Source: Desulfacinum infernum DSM 9756 (lineage in GTDB: Bacteria; Desulfobacterota; Syntrophobacteria; Syntrophobacterales; DSM-9756). From it: a DNA stretch of 64,000 nt. The stretch spans positions 140,068-204,067 of the forward strand of contig NZ_FQVB01000005.1 in assembly GCF_900129305.1 (NCBI RefSeq), written 5' to 3'. Positions 42,713 through 52,019 of the stretch are shown in pieces (the first letter of the stretch is position 1; every line of letters begins with the position of its first letter). Below the pieces are notes generated by a model, which saw nothing but the letters and a program-made list of their open reading frames with translations, was not told the origin of the DNA and ran no database searches. The position numbers and the translations under genes are program-made.

Positions 42713-43204
42713 ATGGCTAAAAAGAAGGAAGCGGCGGAAGCAAAGAACCAGCAGCAAGAGGAAAAGAAATCCCCTTTGATGAAGATCCTCCTGCTGGTGG
42801 TTCTGCTGGCCGTTGTCGGAGGGGGGGGGTTTTTCGCCTATACCAAGTTTTTTGCCGGAAAAGAGAAGGAAACCCCGGCCCAGGCCAAACCCGCCCTGGA
42901 AAAGCCGGTCATAAAGAACCTGGACACCTTTCTGGTGAACCTTTCTGATCCGGGCGGAGAGCGCTACCTGAAGATCACCATCCAACTTAAGTTGAGCAGC
43001 GAGGCCGCTTTGGCCGAATTCGACACGCGCAGCGCCGAACTGAGAGATGCCATTCTCATGTTGCTGTCCAGCAAGGAATACGACGATATCTCGTCGCTGT
43101 CCGGCAAGCTCGCTCTCAAAAGGTCCCTGGCCGACAGCCTGAACCGGATTCTGAAGCAAGGCCAGGTGCTCGACATCTATTTCACCGAATTTCTCGTCCA
43201 ATAA
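42713..43204 (+). CDS. fliL: Flagellar basal-body-associated protein FliL
   Basis: FliL, 163 residues: a lysine-rich N terminus, one membrane helix (about 24-44) and a periplasmic SPFH-like domain ending VLDIYFTEFLVQ. FliL forms rings around stators and stabilises them. It sits between motA and fliM, the usual place. Confidence 0.94.
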   Translation: MAKKKEAAEAKNQQQEEKKSPLMKILLLVVLLAVVGGGGFFAYTKFFAGKEKETPAQAKPALEKPVIKNLDTFLVNLSDPGGERYLKITIQLKLSSEAALAEFDTRSAELRDAILMLLSSKEYDDISSLSGKLALKRSLADSLNRILKQGQVLDIYFTEFLVQ

Positions 43205-43219
43205 GACAGGCCCGCGCCC

Positions 43220-44212
43220 ATGGAACACGTCCTTTCGCAAGATGAAGTGGATGCCCTGCTCAAGGGACTGGACGGCGGAGAGATCGAAACGGAGACGGAT
43301 GCCGCCCAACCGGACGACGGGCAAAAGGGCATCCGACCGTATGATCTCACGAGTCAGGATCGGATCATCCGCGGTCGGATGCCGACTCTGGAGATCATCA
43401 ACGATCGATTCGCGCGGGTCCACCGCATCACCCTTTCCGGCGCCTTGCGCAAAGTGGTGGACATCACGGTCACCCAGAAGGAGATGATCAAGTTCGGGGA
43501 CTTCATCCGCACCCTGCCCGTTCCCACCAGCCTTCACGTACTCAAGATGGAGCCCCTGCGGGGACACGTGCTGCTCGTCGTGGAAAGCCGCCTGATCTTC
43601 AACCTGGTGGATTGCTTCTTCGGAGGGACCGGCAGAAGCAGTTTCAAAATCGAAGGGCGGGACTTCACCTCCATCGAGCAGCGGGTCATCAACAAGGTGG
43701 TGCGCATGGCCCTCAAGGACCTGGAGGAAGCCTGGAACCCGGTCACATCCATCGCGTTCCGGTTCGTGCGTTCCGAGGTGAATCCCCAGTTCGCCACCAT
43801 CGTGCCGCCCACGGAGTTGGTGATCGTCGTCCACTACGAACTGGAGATGGACTCTCTCATGGGAAAGATCATCCTGTGCCTTCCCTATTCCACCATCGAG
43901 CCCATCCGCTCCAAGCTTTCCGCAAGTTACCAGAGCGACCAGCTGGAGGTGGACTTTTCGTGGACCCGGCGGTTCATCCGCCGCCTGCGGGAGGTGCAGG
44001 TCTCCTTGACCGTGGAGCTGGGACGCACTCAGATCAAGGGTCAGGACCTGTTGCGCCTGGAAAAGGGAGACGTGATCCTCCTGGATCAGGACGTAAGCCA
44101 CCCGCTTCTCGTGACCGTGGAGGGAGTGCCCAAGTACCGGGCCGAAGCGGGAATTCACAAAGGCAATCAGGCCGTCAAGATCGTGGAGCTCATCACACCT
44201 CCGAGAGACTGA
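43220..44212 (+). CDS. fliM: Flagellar motor switch protein FliM
   Basis: FliM, 330 residues. The N-terminal CheY-binding motif is LSQDEVDALLKG (residues 5-16), then the CheC-like middle domain (RGRMPTLEIINDRFARVHR) and the C-terminal SpoA/FliN-like domain. An intact CheY motif implies a chemotaxis system elsewhere in the genome. Confidence 0.96.
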   Translation: MEHVLSQDEVDALLKGLDGGEIETETDAAQPDDGQKGIRPYDLTSQDRIIRGRMPTLEIINDRFARVHRITLSGALRKVVDITVTQKEMIKFGDFIRTLPVPTSLHVLKMEPLRGHVLLVVESRLIFNLVDCFFGGTGRSSFKIEGRDFTSIEQRVINKVVRMALKDLEEAWNPVTSIAFRFVRSEVNPQFATIVPPTELVIVVHYELEMDSLMGKIILCLPYSTIEPIRSKLSASYQSDQLEVDFSWTRRFIRRLREVQVSLTVELGRTQIKGQDLLRLEKGDVILLDQDVSHPLLVTVEGVPKYRAEAGIHKGNQAVKIVELITPPRD

Positions 44213-44245
44213 AGGCAACCGTGAAGATGAGAAGGGAGATCGTCC

Positions 44246-44638
44246 ATGGCTGAAAAAGCCAAAGGGAACATGGCCACGGAGTTGGAACCTATGCAGGCCC
44301 CCACCGTTTCGGCCCCCAAGACCGGCAGCGGCAACGACGGCGCCGGAGACGATGCCGAGGCGGCCATGAAAAAGGAGATGCGGGATCTGGATTTCATTCT
44401 GGATCTGCCGCTGGAAATCTCCGTGGAGCTGGGTAGGACGAAGCTGCTTATCAACGACCTGTTGCAGCTCGGACAAGGGTCCGTGGTGGAATTGAACAAG
44501 TTCGCCGGGGAGCCTCTGGAGATCCTGGTCAACAACAAACTCATCGCGCGCGGGGAAGCGGTGGTGGTCAACGAAAAGTTCGGCGTGCGCATCACCGACA
44601 TCATCAGCCCCTTGGAGCGCGTCAAGCAACTCGGCTGA
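44246..44638 (+). CDS. fliN: Flagellar motor switch protein FliN
   Basis: FliN, 130 residues: a variable low-complexity N terminus followed by one SpoA domain (ILDLPLEISVELGRTKLLINDLLQLGQGSVVELNK, then LIARGEAVVVNEKFGVRI). It forms the C-ring base with FliM. The ATG is separated from fliM by 33 bp; fliO begins 3 bp after the stop. Confidence 0.95.
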   Translation: MAEKAKGNMATELEPMQAPTVSAPKTGSGNDGAGDDAEAAMKKEMRDLDFILDLPLEISVELGRTKLLINDLLQLGQGSVVELNKFAGEPLEILVNNKLIARGEAVVVNEKFGVRITDIISPLERVKQLG

Positions 44639-44641
44639 CCT

Positions 44642-44944
44642 ATGGATTTTGCACTCCACTTTCTCCAGACAGCGGCGGCGCTGGCCTTGGTGGTGGCCCT
44701 CCTTTTGGGGTTCTCCCACGTGGTGAAGCGCTTCGGATGGCCCCTTTCCAAGGGACAGGGCACTTCGCACATCCGGGTTCTGGAGCGCCGCTTTCTGACC
44801 AACAAGCACTCCCTGGTCTTGGTTCGCGTTCAGGGCGAGCGGCTCCTGATCGGAGTGTCCCCCAACGGGATGGAACTTCTGGCGAGTCTTGCGGATCGTC
44901 CGGAAGAATCGGCAGATCTGCGGGCAGAGGGGGACGTACCGTGA
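44642..44944 (+). CDS. fliO: Flagellar biosynthetic protein FliO
   Basis: FliO, 100 residues, has a membrane helix (about 8-27) and a short cytoplasmic domain (ERRFLTNKHSLVLVRVQGERLLIGVSPNGMELL). FliO assists assembly of the FliP ring. The TGA overlaps the GTG of fliP. Confidence 0.9.
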   Translation: MDFALHFLQTAAALALVVALLLGFSHVVKRFGWPLSKGQGTSHIRVLERRFLTNKHSLVLVRVQGERLLIGVSPNGMELLASLADRPEESADLRAEGDVP

Positions 44945-45699
44945 CAACGAAAAGAATCCTCCTGCTCCTGGCCCTGTTGGGGATCTTCTGGCACTTGAAC
45001 GCCGCCGAATGTCGGGCCTTGGACCTGAATCTGCCCGCCGTCCGGTTTCAGATGGACGACGCTCAGGCCCCCGAACAGGTGGCCGGCGTTCTCAAGATTC
45101 TTTTTGTCCTGACCATCCTGTCCGTCGCGCCTTCGATCCTGGTTCTCATGACCTCCTTTACAAGGCTGGCCGTGGTCTTCGCCTTCCTCAGGACCGCGCT
45201 GGGCACGCAACAGTCCCCGCCGAACCAGGTAATCGTGGGCCTTGCGCTTTTTTTGACCATGTCCATCATGTGGCCCGTCTGGCAGCAGATCCACGATCAG
45301 GCCCTGAGGCCCTTCCAGGCCCAGGAGATCTCCGGGGAGGAGTTCCTCCAGCGGGCCGTGACACCGCTCAAGAATTTCATGCTCAAGCAGACGCGGGAAA
45401 AGGACCTCAAACTCTTCGTGTCGTTCACCTCCGACGAAAAGCCGAAGGATGCCGCTTCCCTGCCCTTGAGCGCCGTGGTTCCGGCCTTCGTCATCAGTGA
45501 ACTCAAGACCGCCTTCCAGATCGGGTTCCTCCTGTATGTTCCGTTCCTGGTCCTGGACATGGTGGTGGCGAGCATCCTTCTGTCCATGGGAATGATGATG
45601 TTGCCCCCGGTCATGATCTCTCTGCCGTTCAAGCTGATGCTCTTTGTCCTGGTGGACGGCTGGAATCTTCTGGTTGCGTCCCTGGTGAAGAGCTTTTAG
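44941..45699 (+). CDS. fliP: Flagellar export gate protein FliP
   Basis: FliP, 252 residues, with a signal-peptide-like first helix and the core of the export gate: TILSVAPSILVLMTSFTRLAVVFAFLRTALGTQQSPPNQV is the family signature. The start is GTG 44941, overlapping the fliO stop (GTGA); an ATG further upstream belongs to a frame inside fliO. Confidence 0.95.
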   Translation: MTTKRILLLLALLGIFWHLNAAECRALDLNLPAVRFQMDDAQAPEQVAGVLKILFVLTILSVAPSILVLMTSFTRLAVVFAFLRTALGTQQSPPNQVIVGLALFLTMSIMWPVWQQIHDQALRPFQAQEISGEEFLQRAVTPLKNFMLKQTREKDLKLFVSFTSDEKPKDAASLPLSAVVPAFVISELKTAFQIGFLLYVPFLVLDMVVASILLSMGMMMLPPVMISLPFKLMLFVLVDGWNLLVASLVKSF

Positions 45700-45710
45700 G
45701 AGTCGCGTCC

Positions 45711-45980
45711 ATGACCCAGGAATTCGTCATCGGAATGGCTCGCCAGGCCCTGGAGACGATGCTCATGGTCAGTCTTCCCGTTTTGCTGGTGAGCCTTATC
45801 GTGGGGGTCCTCATCAGTCTGTTTCAGGCGATCACCCAGATCCAGGAAATGACCATCACTTTCGTGCCGAAGATCGTGGTCACCTTCCTTTCCCTGCTCA
45901 TCTTCGGGACGTGGATGACCGGAAAGATGCTCTCCTTTACCCGGGAGATCCTTCTCAACATACCCCACTGGATCCGATAG
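45711..45980 (+). CDS. fliQ: Flagellar export gate protein FliQ
   Basis: FliQ, 89 residues, has two membrane helices (LMVSLPVLLVSLIVGVLISLFQ and IVVTFLSLLIFGTWMTG) joined by the conserved QIQEMTITFVPKI loop. It starts 11 bp after fliP. Confidence 0.95.
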   Translation: MTQEFVIGMARQALETMLMVSLPVLLVSLIVGVLISLFQAITQIQEMTITFVPKIVVTFLSLLIFGTWMTGKMLSFTREILLNIPHWIR

Positions 45981-45992
45981 GGGACCGGTTCC

Positions 45993-46763
45993 ATGCCCAC
46001 GTTCTCCATCGACCTCACCCAGGTCCGGATCTTCCTGAGCCTTCTTCTGCGCATCGGTCTTTGCTTTTTCCTCCTCCCTGTTTTCCGGGCCCAGCAGGTG
46101 CCGGCCCCGGTCAAGGCTTGGGCCACGGTGGCCCTGAGTGTCATGAGCCTGCCCCTGGTCGGGCCATTCGTTTCCCCCTTTCCCTTGTCCCCCTTTCAGG
46201 CGGCGGGATTTGTGGTCAGCGAGCTCGTTTTCGCGGGCATCTTCGCGTTGGTCATGCACATCCTGTTCGGTGCCTTCCACCTGGCGGGCCAATTGATTTC
46301 CTTCCAGATGGGCCTCGGTTTCGCCCAGGTGGCCGACCCCCAGACGGGGACCCAGAACGTTTTGCTCGGGCAGTTCCTCCAGATCCTGGCCACCCTCATC
46401 TTCTTTTCCATCAACGGCCATCTTCTGGTGATCAAGGCCTTTCTCGAAAGCTTTCAAAGCGTACCCGTGGGCGGTTTTTTTCCATCCGGGGAAGTCTTCC
46501 GGGCCGTGATGGCCCAAGCGGCCCATCTGTTCGTGATCGCCATCAAGATCGCGGCGCCCATCTTGAGCGTGCAGATCCTGTTGCAGGTGGCCTTCGGTGT
46601 GGTGGCCAAATTTTCCCCCCAAATCAACATCCTCATCGTCAGTTTTCCCATCACCATCGCGGTTGGCATTCTCTTTGCCATCCTCTCCCTGGCGGGCTGG
46701 AACGATCTGCTGGCCCTCTATCTGACGCGCCTGATCCACTTTTTCAAAGCGGTGGCGGCCTAA
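45993..46763 (+). CDS. fliR: Flagellar export gate protein FliR
   Basis: FliR, 256 residues, is polytopic with about six hydrophobic segments. FQMGLGFAQVADPQTGTQNVLLGQFLQILATLIFF is the family signature. It follows fliQ by 12 bp. A long frame on the opposite strand here is only a composition shadow. Confidence 0.94.
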   Translation: MPTFSIDLTQVRIFLSLLLRIGLCFFLLPVFRAQQVPAPVKAWATVALSVMSLPLVGPFVSPFPLSPFQAAGFVVSELVFAGIFALVMHILFGAFHLAGQLISFQMGLGFAQVADPQTGTQNVLLGQFLQILATLIFFSINGHLLVIKAFLESFQSVPVGGFFPSGEVFRAVMAQAAHLFVIAIKIAAPILSVQILLQVAFGVVAKFSPQINILIVSFPITIAVGILFAILSLAGWNDLLALYLTRLIHFFKAVAA

Positions 46764-46809
46764 CGCCAAAGTCAACCACTGATGGACGCGGATAGACATG
46801 GAAGGGTTT

Positions 46810-46824
46810 TGACACCGGGTGTCA
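46810..46824. promoter_or_regulatory. Perfect 15-bp palindrome upstream of flhB
   Basis: TGACACCGGGTGTCA is a perfect inverted repeat in the 93-bp gap between fliR and flhB, the largest gap in this part of the operon. It could be a protein-binding site or a small RNA hairpin. No promoter of either sigma-54 or sigma-70 type is evident beside it. Confidence 0.4.
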
Positions 46825-46856
46825 GAACTTCCCTTGTCCAGCCGTAGGGAGGATCC

Positions 46857-47915
46857 GTGGCGGGTTCCCAGGAAAAGACCGAAAAGCCAACCGGGAAAAG
46901 ACTTTCCGAAGCGCGGCGGAAGGGAAACGTTCCCAAGAGTCAGGAACTGAACGCCTTGGTCGTTCTCGGTGCCGGCTGTGTGGCCGCAGGCCTGCACCTT
47001 CAGTCGGTGCCCGGACATTTCCGGGAACTGATGGACCTTTTCTGGACCAACGGTTTTCTGCTCAATGAGCTTTCGGGAAGCGGGCGGCATCTGTTCGTGA
47101 GTGTCGCCCTTTCCCTTTTCAGGATGACGGCGCCCGTGGTCCTCGTCACCTTCGTCTTCGCCTTGGCGGTCAATCTCTTCCAGCTCAAAGGTCTGCTTCT
47201 GACGCTTCAGCCGCTCCAGCCGAAACTTTCCAAGCTGAATCCCCTGTCCGGAATCAAGCGGTTTTTTCAGCTCCGATTCCTCATGGAGACCGTCAAGTCT
47301 TCCCTGAAGATCCTCATCGTCTTTTCCATCACCTATCTGGTGCTCAAGGACGAAGCGTCGCAGATCAGCGTCCTTCAGCAGATGGATGTCGTGTCCATCC
47401 TGGCGGAGACGGCCCGCATGGCGCTCAGGATCCTGGTCAGGGCGGGGGCGGTGTTCCTGGTCCTCAGCCTCGCCGACTTCTACTACCAAAAATGGCAAAA
47501 CCGCAAAGACCTCATGATGACCAAGCAGGAGGTCAAGGAGGAACACAAGCAGGCGGAAGGAAACCCCCAGGTCAAGGCCCGCATTCGCTCCATTCAAAGA
47601 ACCTTGGCACGCCAGCGGATGATGGCCCAGGTGCCCAAGTCGACGGTGGTGATCACCAACCCCACCCATTATGCCGTTGCCCTGATCTATCGGGAAGGTC
47701 TGGAGGCGCCCAAGGTGGTGGCCAAGGGCATGAACGTGGTGGCACAGAACATCATCCGGACGGCGCGAAAGCACGGGGTCCCGGTGGTCCAGAACCCCCC
47801 CTTGGCACGCGCCTTGTATAAGCAGGTGAAACTGGATCAGACCATACCGGAAACCCTCTACCGGGCCGTGGCCAAGGTCTTGGCTTACGTTTACCACCAG
47901 AAAAAGGCGAGGTGA
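46857..47915 (+). CDS. flhB: Flagellar export switch protein FlhB
   Basis: FlhB, 352 residues, opens with the polar SQEKTEKPTGKRLSEARRKGNVPKS segment, then four membrane helices and the cytoplasmic autocleavage domain with the NPTH motif (VVITNPTHYAVAL). Cleavage there changes export from hook to filament proteins in concert with FliK. The start is GTG with AGGGAGGA upstream. Confidence 0.95.
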   Translation: MAGSQEKTEKPTGKRLSEARRKGNVPKSQELNALVVLGAGCVAAGLHLQSVPGHFRELMDLFWTNGFLLNELSGSGRHLFVSVALSLFRMTAPVVLVTFVFALAVNLFQLKGLLLTLQPLQPKLSKLNPLSGIKRFFQLRFLMETVKSSLKILIVFSITYLVLKDEASQISVLQQMDVVSILAETARMALRILVRAGAVFLVLSLADFYYQKWQNRKDLMMTKQEVKEEHKQAEGNPQVKARIRSIQRTLARQRMMAQVPKSTVVITNPTHYAVALIYREGLEAPKVVAKGMNVVAQNIIRTARKHGVPVVQNPPLARALYKQVKLDQTIPETLYRAVAKVLAYVYHQKKAR

Positions 47916-47924
47916 TCCACCATC

Positions 47925-50033
47925 ATGGCAGAATCTTCCCAAGCCTCCACCGGCAATTGGCTGGCCCGCCTTCGCGCCCTCTCGGAAGGGGACGCACTCA
48001 TGGGCATCGGTGTGGTCATCATTCTCTCGGTCATGCTGCTGCCCATTCCCGGCCCCCTCATGGACGTTCTGCTCGCCATGAACATCTCCTTCGGCCTTCT
48101 CATTCTTCTCACCACCATCTACACCCAAAAGCCTCTGGACTTCGGCATTTTCCCGACGCTCCTGCTCATCACAACCCTTTTCCGGCTGGCATTGAACGTG
48201 GCCAGCACTCGGCTGATCCTTCTCCGCGGCGACATGGGCACGGAGGCGGCCGGTCACGTGATCCAGGCCTTCGGGCAGTTCGTGGTGGGAGGCAACTACG
48301 TGATCGGCCTGGTGATCTTCGTGATCCTGGTGATCGTCAACTTTTTGGTCATCACCAAAGGCACCGAGCGCATATCGGAAGTGGCCGCCCGCTTTACGCT
48401 GGACGCCATGCCCGGCAAGCAGATGAGCATCGATGCCGACCTGAACGCCGGCCTTATCGACGAACAGCAAGCCCGCAGCCGGCGTGAGGAGATCATGCGG
48501 GAAGCGGACTTTTACGGAACCATGGACGGTGCCAGCAAATTTGTCCGTGGAGACGCCATCGCCGGCATCCTCATCACGCTCATCAACATCCTGGGCGGGC
48601 TCGCCATCGGCGTCCTGCAAAGGGACATGGAAGTCGTGGAAGCGCTCAAAAATTACACCCTGCTTACGGTGGGCGACGGTCTGGTCTCCCAGGTGCCGGC
48701 GCTCATCATCTCCACGGCGGCCGGCATCCTGGTGAGCCGCGCCGAAATGGACATGGGGATGGGCAAGGCCTTCGGCCGGCAACTGGCTCTCAACCCGAAG
48801 CCCCTGGCCATCGCCGGCTCCATGTTGGCGTGCCTGGGCATCGTCCCCGGCTTCCCGTTCGTGCCCCTGGTTCTGGTGGGCGGAGGCCTTCTTGCTCTCG
48901 CCTACCGAAGACACCGGACCGCCACCTTGGCGGCCCAGGAGAAGGAGGCGGAGGCGCCCCAGGAAAGCAAAGAAGAAAAGACCTCCACCGCCCTGCCGCC
49001 CCTTTTGGATCTTCTGGAACTGGAAGTGGGCTACGGGCTCATTCCCCTGGTGGACGGAGACCGACAATCGGATCTCCTGGGCCGCATCCGATCCATCCGC
49101 CAGCAGTTGGCACTGGAATACGGCATCGTGGTCCCCTCCCTGCACGTCCGGGACAACCTGCAACTGAAACCCTCTGAATACAGGCTGCTTCTCAAAGGAA
49201 ATCCCGTGGCGCGCGCGGAACTCATGCTGGGGCACCATCTGGCACTGACGCCTTCGGAGCACGAAGCCGCCAAGATAGACGGGATCCCCACCAAGGATCC
49301 CGCCTTCGGCCTGCCTGCCCTGTGGGTGCCGGACAAGAAAAGAGCGGAAGCCGCGCGTGCCGGATTCACGCTCATTGATCTCCCCACGGTGGTGGCCACC
49401 CATCTGACCGAATTGTTCAAGCGGCACGCGGACGAGTTCCTCACCCGTCAGACCGTGCAGCAACTTCTCGACATGCTGGCGGAATCGCAGCCGAAACTCA
49501 TTGAGGAACTGACGCCCAATCCGGTTCCCTTGGGCACCATCCAAAAGGTCCTCCAAAACCTGGTCAGAGAGCGCGTGTCCATCAGGGACCTGCAAACCAT
49601 CTGCGAAACTTTGGCGGATCAAGGCACCATCACCAAGGACCCCGACATCCTCACCGAATACGTGCGCCAGGCCCTGGCGAGAACCATCACCCGCCCCTAC
49701 GAAACGGACGACGGCCGCCTGCATGTCATCACCCTCCATCCCGCAACAGAAGAAAGATTGGCCCAAAGCATCCAGCGCACCGACCACGGGGCGTTCCTGT
49801 CCGTGGATCCGGATTTCATGCACCAGCTCGTCCAGTCCACCAGTGTGGAGGTTCAACGGGCGGCCAATGCGGGACATCACCCGGTCGTCCTCACTTCTCC
49901 GGTGGTGCGGCGGCATCTCAAAAAGCTTTTGGAACGATTCTTGCCAGACGTAGTGGTGATCAGTCACAGCGAGTTGGCCAATTTGACCGAGATCCAGTCC
50001 ATCGGACTCATAAAGGTTTCCCATGCACGTTAA
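47925..50033 (+). CDS. flhA: Flagellar export protein FlhA
   Basis: FlhA, 702 residues: eight N-terminal membrane helices with the conserved RFTLDAMPGKQMSIDADLNAGLID (FHIPEP) loop, followed by the four-part cytoplasmic platform that binds export substrates and chaperones. Length is normal. Its end overlaps flhF by 11 bp. Confidence 0.96.
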   Translation: MAESSQASTGNWLARLRALSEGDALMGIGVVIILSVMLLPIPGPLMDVLLAMNISFGLLILLTTIYTQKPLDFGIFPTLLLITTLFRLALNVASTRLILLRGDMGTEAAGHVIQAFGQFVVGGNYVIGLVIFVILVIVNFLVITKGTERISEVAARFTLDAMPGKQMSIDADLNAGLIDEQQARSRREEIMREADFYGTMDGASKFVRGDAIAGILITLINILGGLAIGVLQRDMEVVEALKNYTLLTVGDGLVSQVPALIISTAAGILVSRAEMDMGMGKAFGRQLALNPKPLAIAGSMLACLGIVPGFPFVPLVLVGGGLLALAYRRHRTATLAAQEKEAEAPQESKEEKTSTALPPLLDLLELEVGYGLIPLVDGDRQSDLLGRIRSIRQQLALEYGIVVPSLHVRDNLQLKPSEYRLLLKGNPVARAELMLGHHLALTPSEHEAAKIDGIPTKDPAFGLPALWVPDKKRAEAARAGFTLIDLPTVVATHLTELFKRHADEFLTRQTVQQLLDMLAESQPKLIEELTPNPVPLGTIQKVLQNLVRERVSIRDLQTICETLADQGTITKDPDILTEYVRQALARTITRPYETDDGRLHVITLHPATEERLAQSIQRTDHGAFLSVDPDFMHQLVQSTSVEVQRAANAGHHPVVLTSPVVRRHLKKLLERFLPDVVVISHSELANLTEIQSIGLIKVSHAR

Positions 50034-51111
50034 GACCTTTCAGGCTCCCAGCATGCAAGAGGTTTTGGACCAGGTGCGGCGCGACCTTGGCCCGGACGCC
50101 ATCCTGCTGGGCAACCGCAAGGTGCCCGGCCCGGATGGAGCCCCCTGGATCGAAATCTCGGCGGCCTTGGACCGCCCGCGAGAACCGGCCGGAAATCCAC
50201 CGCCCCCGCCTGCAGACGCCTCCTCCCTGCCCGTGGTTCAGGATCAGCTGGAGGACATCCGGGGGATGCTCTCCCTGCTGCTCTCCTCCAAGGATGTCTT
50301 CGCCCAATGGCAGCTGAAACCTCCGGCGCTGGAGCTCGTCCAGCAGATGCTGCTGCGCGGGTTGGACGAAAAGAATGCCTTCGAGATCTTCCGCGCCCTG
50401 GTCAAGGGAGCCAACGGCCGGTCCCCCTCGAAACGCCAACTTTTCGACGCCTTCCGAAGTCATATTTCTGACAAGATCCGGTTTCATGATCCCTTCGACG
50501 GGCCGGTCGCGGCCGGGGGGAAGCCGCAAATCTACACGTTTGTGGGGCCCACGGGGGTGGGAAAGACGACGACGCTGGCCAAACTGGCGGCCTACCTGAA
50601 GTACAAGCGAGCGCGGAAGGTGGGCCTGATCTCACTGGACACCTACCGCATAGGCGCCCTGGAGCAACTCCGCACGTACGCCGACATCCTGGAGGTGCCC
50701 CTTCACGTGGCCCAGTGCCGGGAGTCCCTGGCCCGGGCCATGGAAAGACTGGCCGGCTGCGGGGCCATCCTCGTGGACACCATCGGGAGAAACTATCTGG
50801 ACGCCCGATATGTGGATGACCTCAAGGCCGTCTTCCAGGACGACTCCGGCGTGCATCACCTTTTGGTTCTCAGCGCCACATCCAAGGACGAAGACATCAA
50901 GAACGTGATTCGTAGGTTTCGGTCGCTATCGGTGGAAAGCCTGATCTTTACGAAGGTCGACGAAACACTGACACCGGGCTCCATCGCGAATCCCCTGCTC
51001 CGGTACCCCTACCCCCTGTCTTTCCTGGGCATCGGCCAGCGGGTGCCGGAGGATCTGGTCAGAGCCACACCGCAGCGTATCATGAGCTTTTTCTTTCCCC
51101 GTTGTCCGTAG
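50023..51111 (+). CDS. flhF: Flagellar placement SRP-type GTPase FlhF
   Basis: FlhF, 362 residues: N-terminal B domain (MHVKTFQAPSMQEVLDQVRRDLGPDAILL), N domain and the SRP-like G domain with Walker A VGPTGVGKTTTLAKLAAYL, GLISLDTYRIGALEQLRTYA and FTKVDET. With FlhG it sets polar placement and number of flagella, suggesting polar flagellation. Confidence 0.95.
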   Translation: MHVKTFQAPSMQEVLDQVRRDLGPDAILLGNRKVPGPDGAPWIEISAALDRPREPAGNPPPPPADASSLPVVQDQLEDIRGMLSLLLSSKDVFAQWQLKPPALELVQQMLLRGLDEKNAFEIFRALVKGANGRSPSKRQLFDAFRSHISDKIRFHDPFDGPVAAGGKPQIYTFVGPTGVGKTTTLAKLAAYLKYKRARKVGLISLDTYRIGALEQLRTYADILEVPLHVAQCRESLARAMERLAGCGAILVDTIGRNYLDARYVDDLKAVFQDDSGVHHLLVLSATSKDEDIKNVIRRFRSLSVESLIFTKVDETLTPGSIANPLLRYPYPLSFLGIGQRVPEDLVRATPQRIMSFFFPRCP

Positions 51112-51131
51112 CTGGAATGGAAGGGAACGGT

Positions 51132-52019
51132 ATGGACCAGGCACTTGGGCTGAAGGGAAAAATGAAGGGGCGGGACCTATGGGACGACAACCGCCCCTTG
51201 AACGCCCCTTTTGGAGACAAGTCGATTCGCACCATCGCCGTGAGCAGCGGCAAGGGGGGCGTGGGCAAGAGCAATGTGGTCGTGAACTTGGCGCTCGCTC
51301 TGGATCGATTGGGCCAACGGGTGCTCATTCTGGATGCGGACTTGGGGCTTGCCAACGTGGACGTCCTGTTGGGGCTCGCCCCGTCGTTCAACATCAGCCA
51401 TGTGCTGGACGGATCCAAGCGTTTCGAGGAGGTACTGGTTCCGGGCCCCGGATCCGTCCGGGTCATGCCGGCAAGCTCCGGCGTTCAGGAACTGACCCGG
51501 CTTTCCGACGACCAGAAGCTCCTGCTGGTGGATCTGCTGGACGAGCTGGAATCGGACGTGGATGTGCTTTTGATCGACACGGGGGCCGGCATCTCCGACA
51601 CCGTTCTCTATTTCAACCTGGCCGCCCAGGAAAAGGTCGTAGTGGTGACCCCGGAACCCACCTCCCTGACCGACGCCTACGCCTTCATCAAGGTCATGTA
51701 CACCAAACACGGGGAACGCTCCTTCAAGATCGTAACAAACAACGTGGCGGACGAAAGGGAGGGGCGCATGGTCTTCGGCAAGATCAGCCGGGTGGCCGAC
51801 CATTTTCTGGACGGCCTCTCCCTGGACTTTCTCGGTTGGATCCCCCGCGACCCCAGCATCCCGGAATCGGTCAGACGCCAGCAAGCCCTTCTCGCCGCCT
51901 TTCCGGGTGCCCCGGCGGCCAAGGCCTTCATGGACATCGCCAAGCGGATCACGCGCGAGCCGCCCACGGGGCTGAGGGGCAACATTCAGTTCTTTTGGAG
52001 ACGTCTGCTCAATGTCTAA
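51132..52019 (+). CDS. flhG: Flagellar number regulator FlhG (MinD-like ATPase)
   Basis: FlhG/FleN/YlxH, 295 residues, is a ParA/MinD-type ATPase with deviant Walker A SSGKGGVGKSN, DADLGLANVDVLLGL and the DTGAGISDTV region, ending in an amphipathic helix. It limits flagellar number and restrains the sigma-54 master regulator in other bacteria. AAGGGA upstream supports ATG 51132; TTG 51102 overlapping flhF is less likely. Confidence 0.94.
   Translation: MDQALGLKGKMKGRDLWDDNRPLNAPFGDKSIRTIAVSSGKGGVGKSNVVVNLALALDRLGQRVLILDADLGLANVDVLLGLAPSFNISHVLDGSKRFEEVLVPGPGSVRVMPASSGVQELTRLSDDQKLLLVDLLDELESDVDVLLIDTGAGISDTVLYFNLAAQEKVVVVTPEPTSLTDAYAFIKVMYTKHGERSFKIVTNNVADEREGRMVFGKISRVADHFLDGLSLDFLGWIPRDPSIPESVRRQQALLAAFPGAPAAKAFMDIAKRITREPPTGLRGNIQFFWRRLLNV

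Noticed and set aside
42611..44947. Minus-strand open frame of 778 codons opposite fliL-fliO
   Set aside because: Antisense shadow of fliL, fliM, fliN and fliO with no recognisable domain.
45696..50024. Minus-strand open frame of 1442 codons opposite fliR, flhB and flhA
   Set aside because: It is antisense to well-supported genes, its product is a low-complexity mix rich in His, Gln, Gly and Asp, and it has no domain or start signal. High third-position GC on the coding strand produces such frames.
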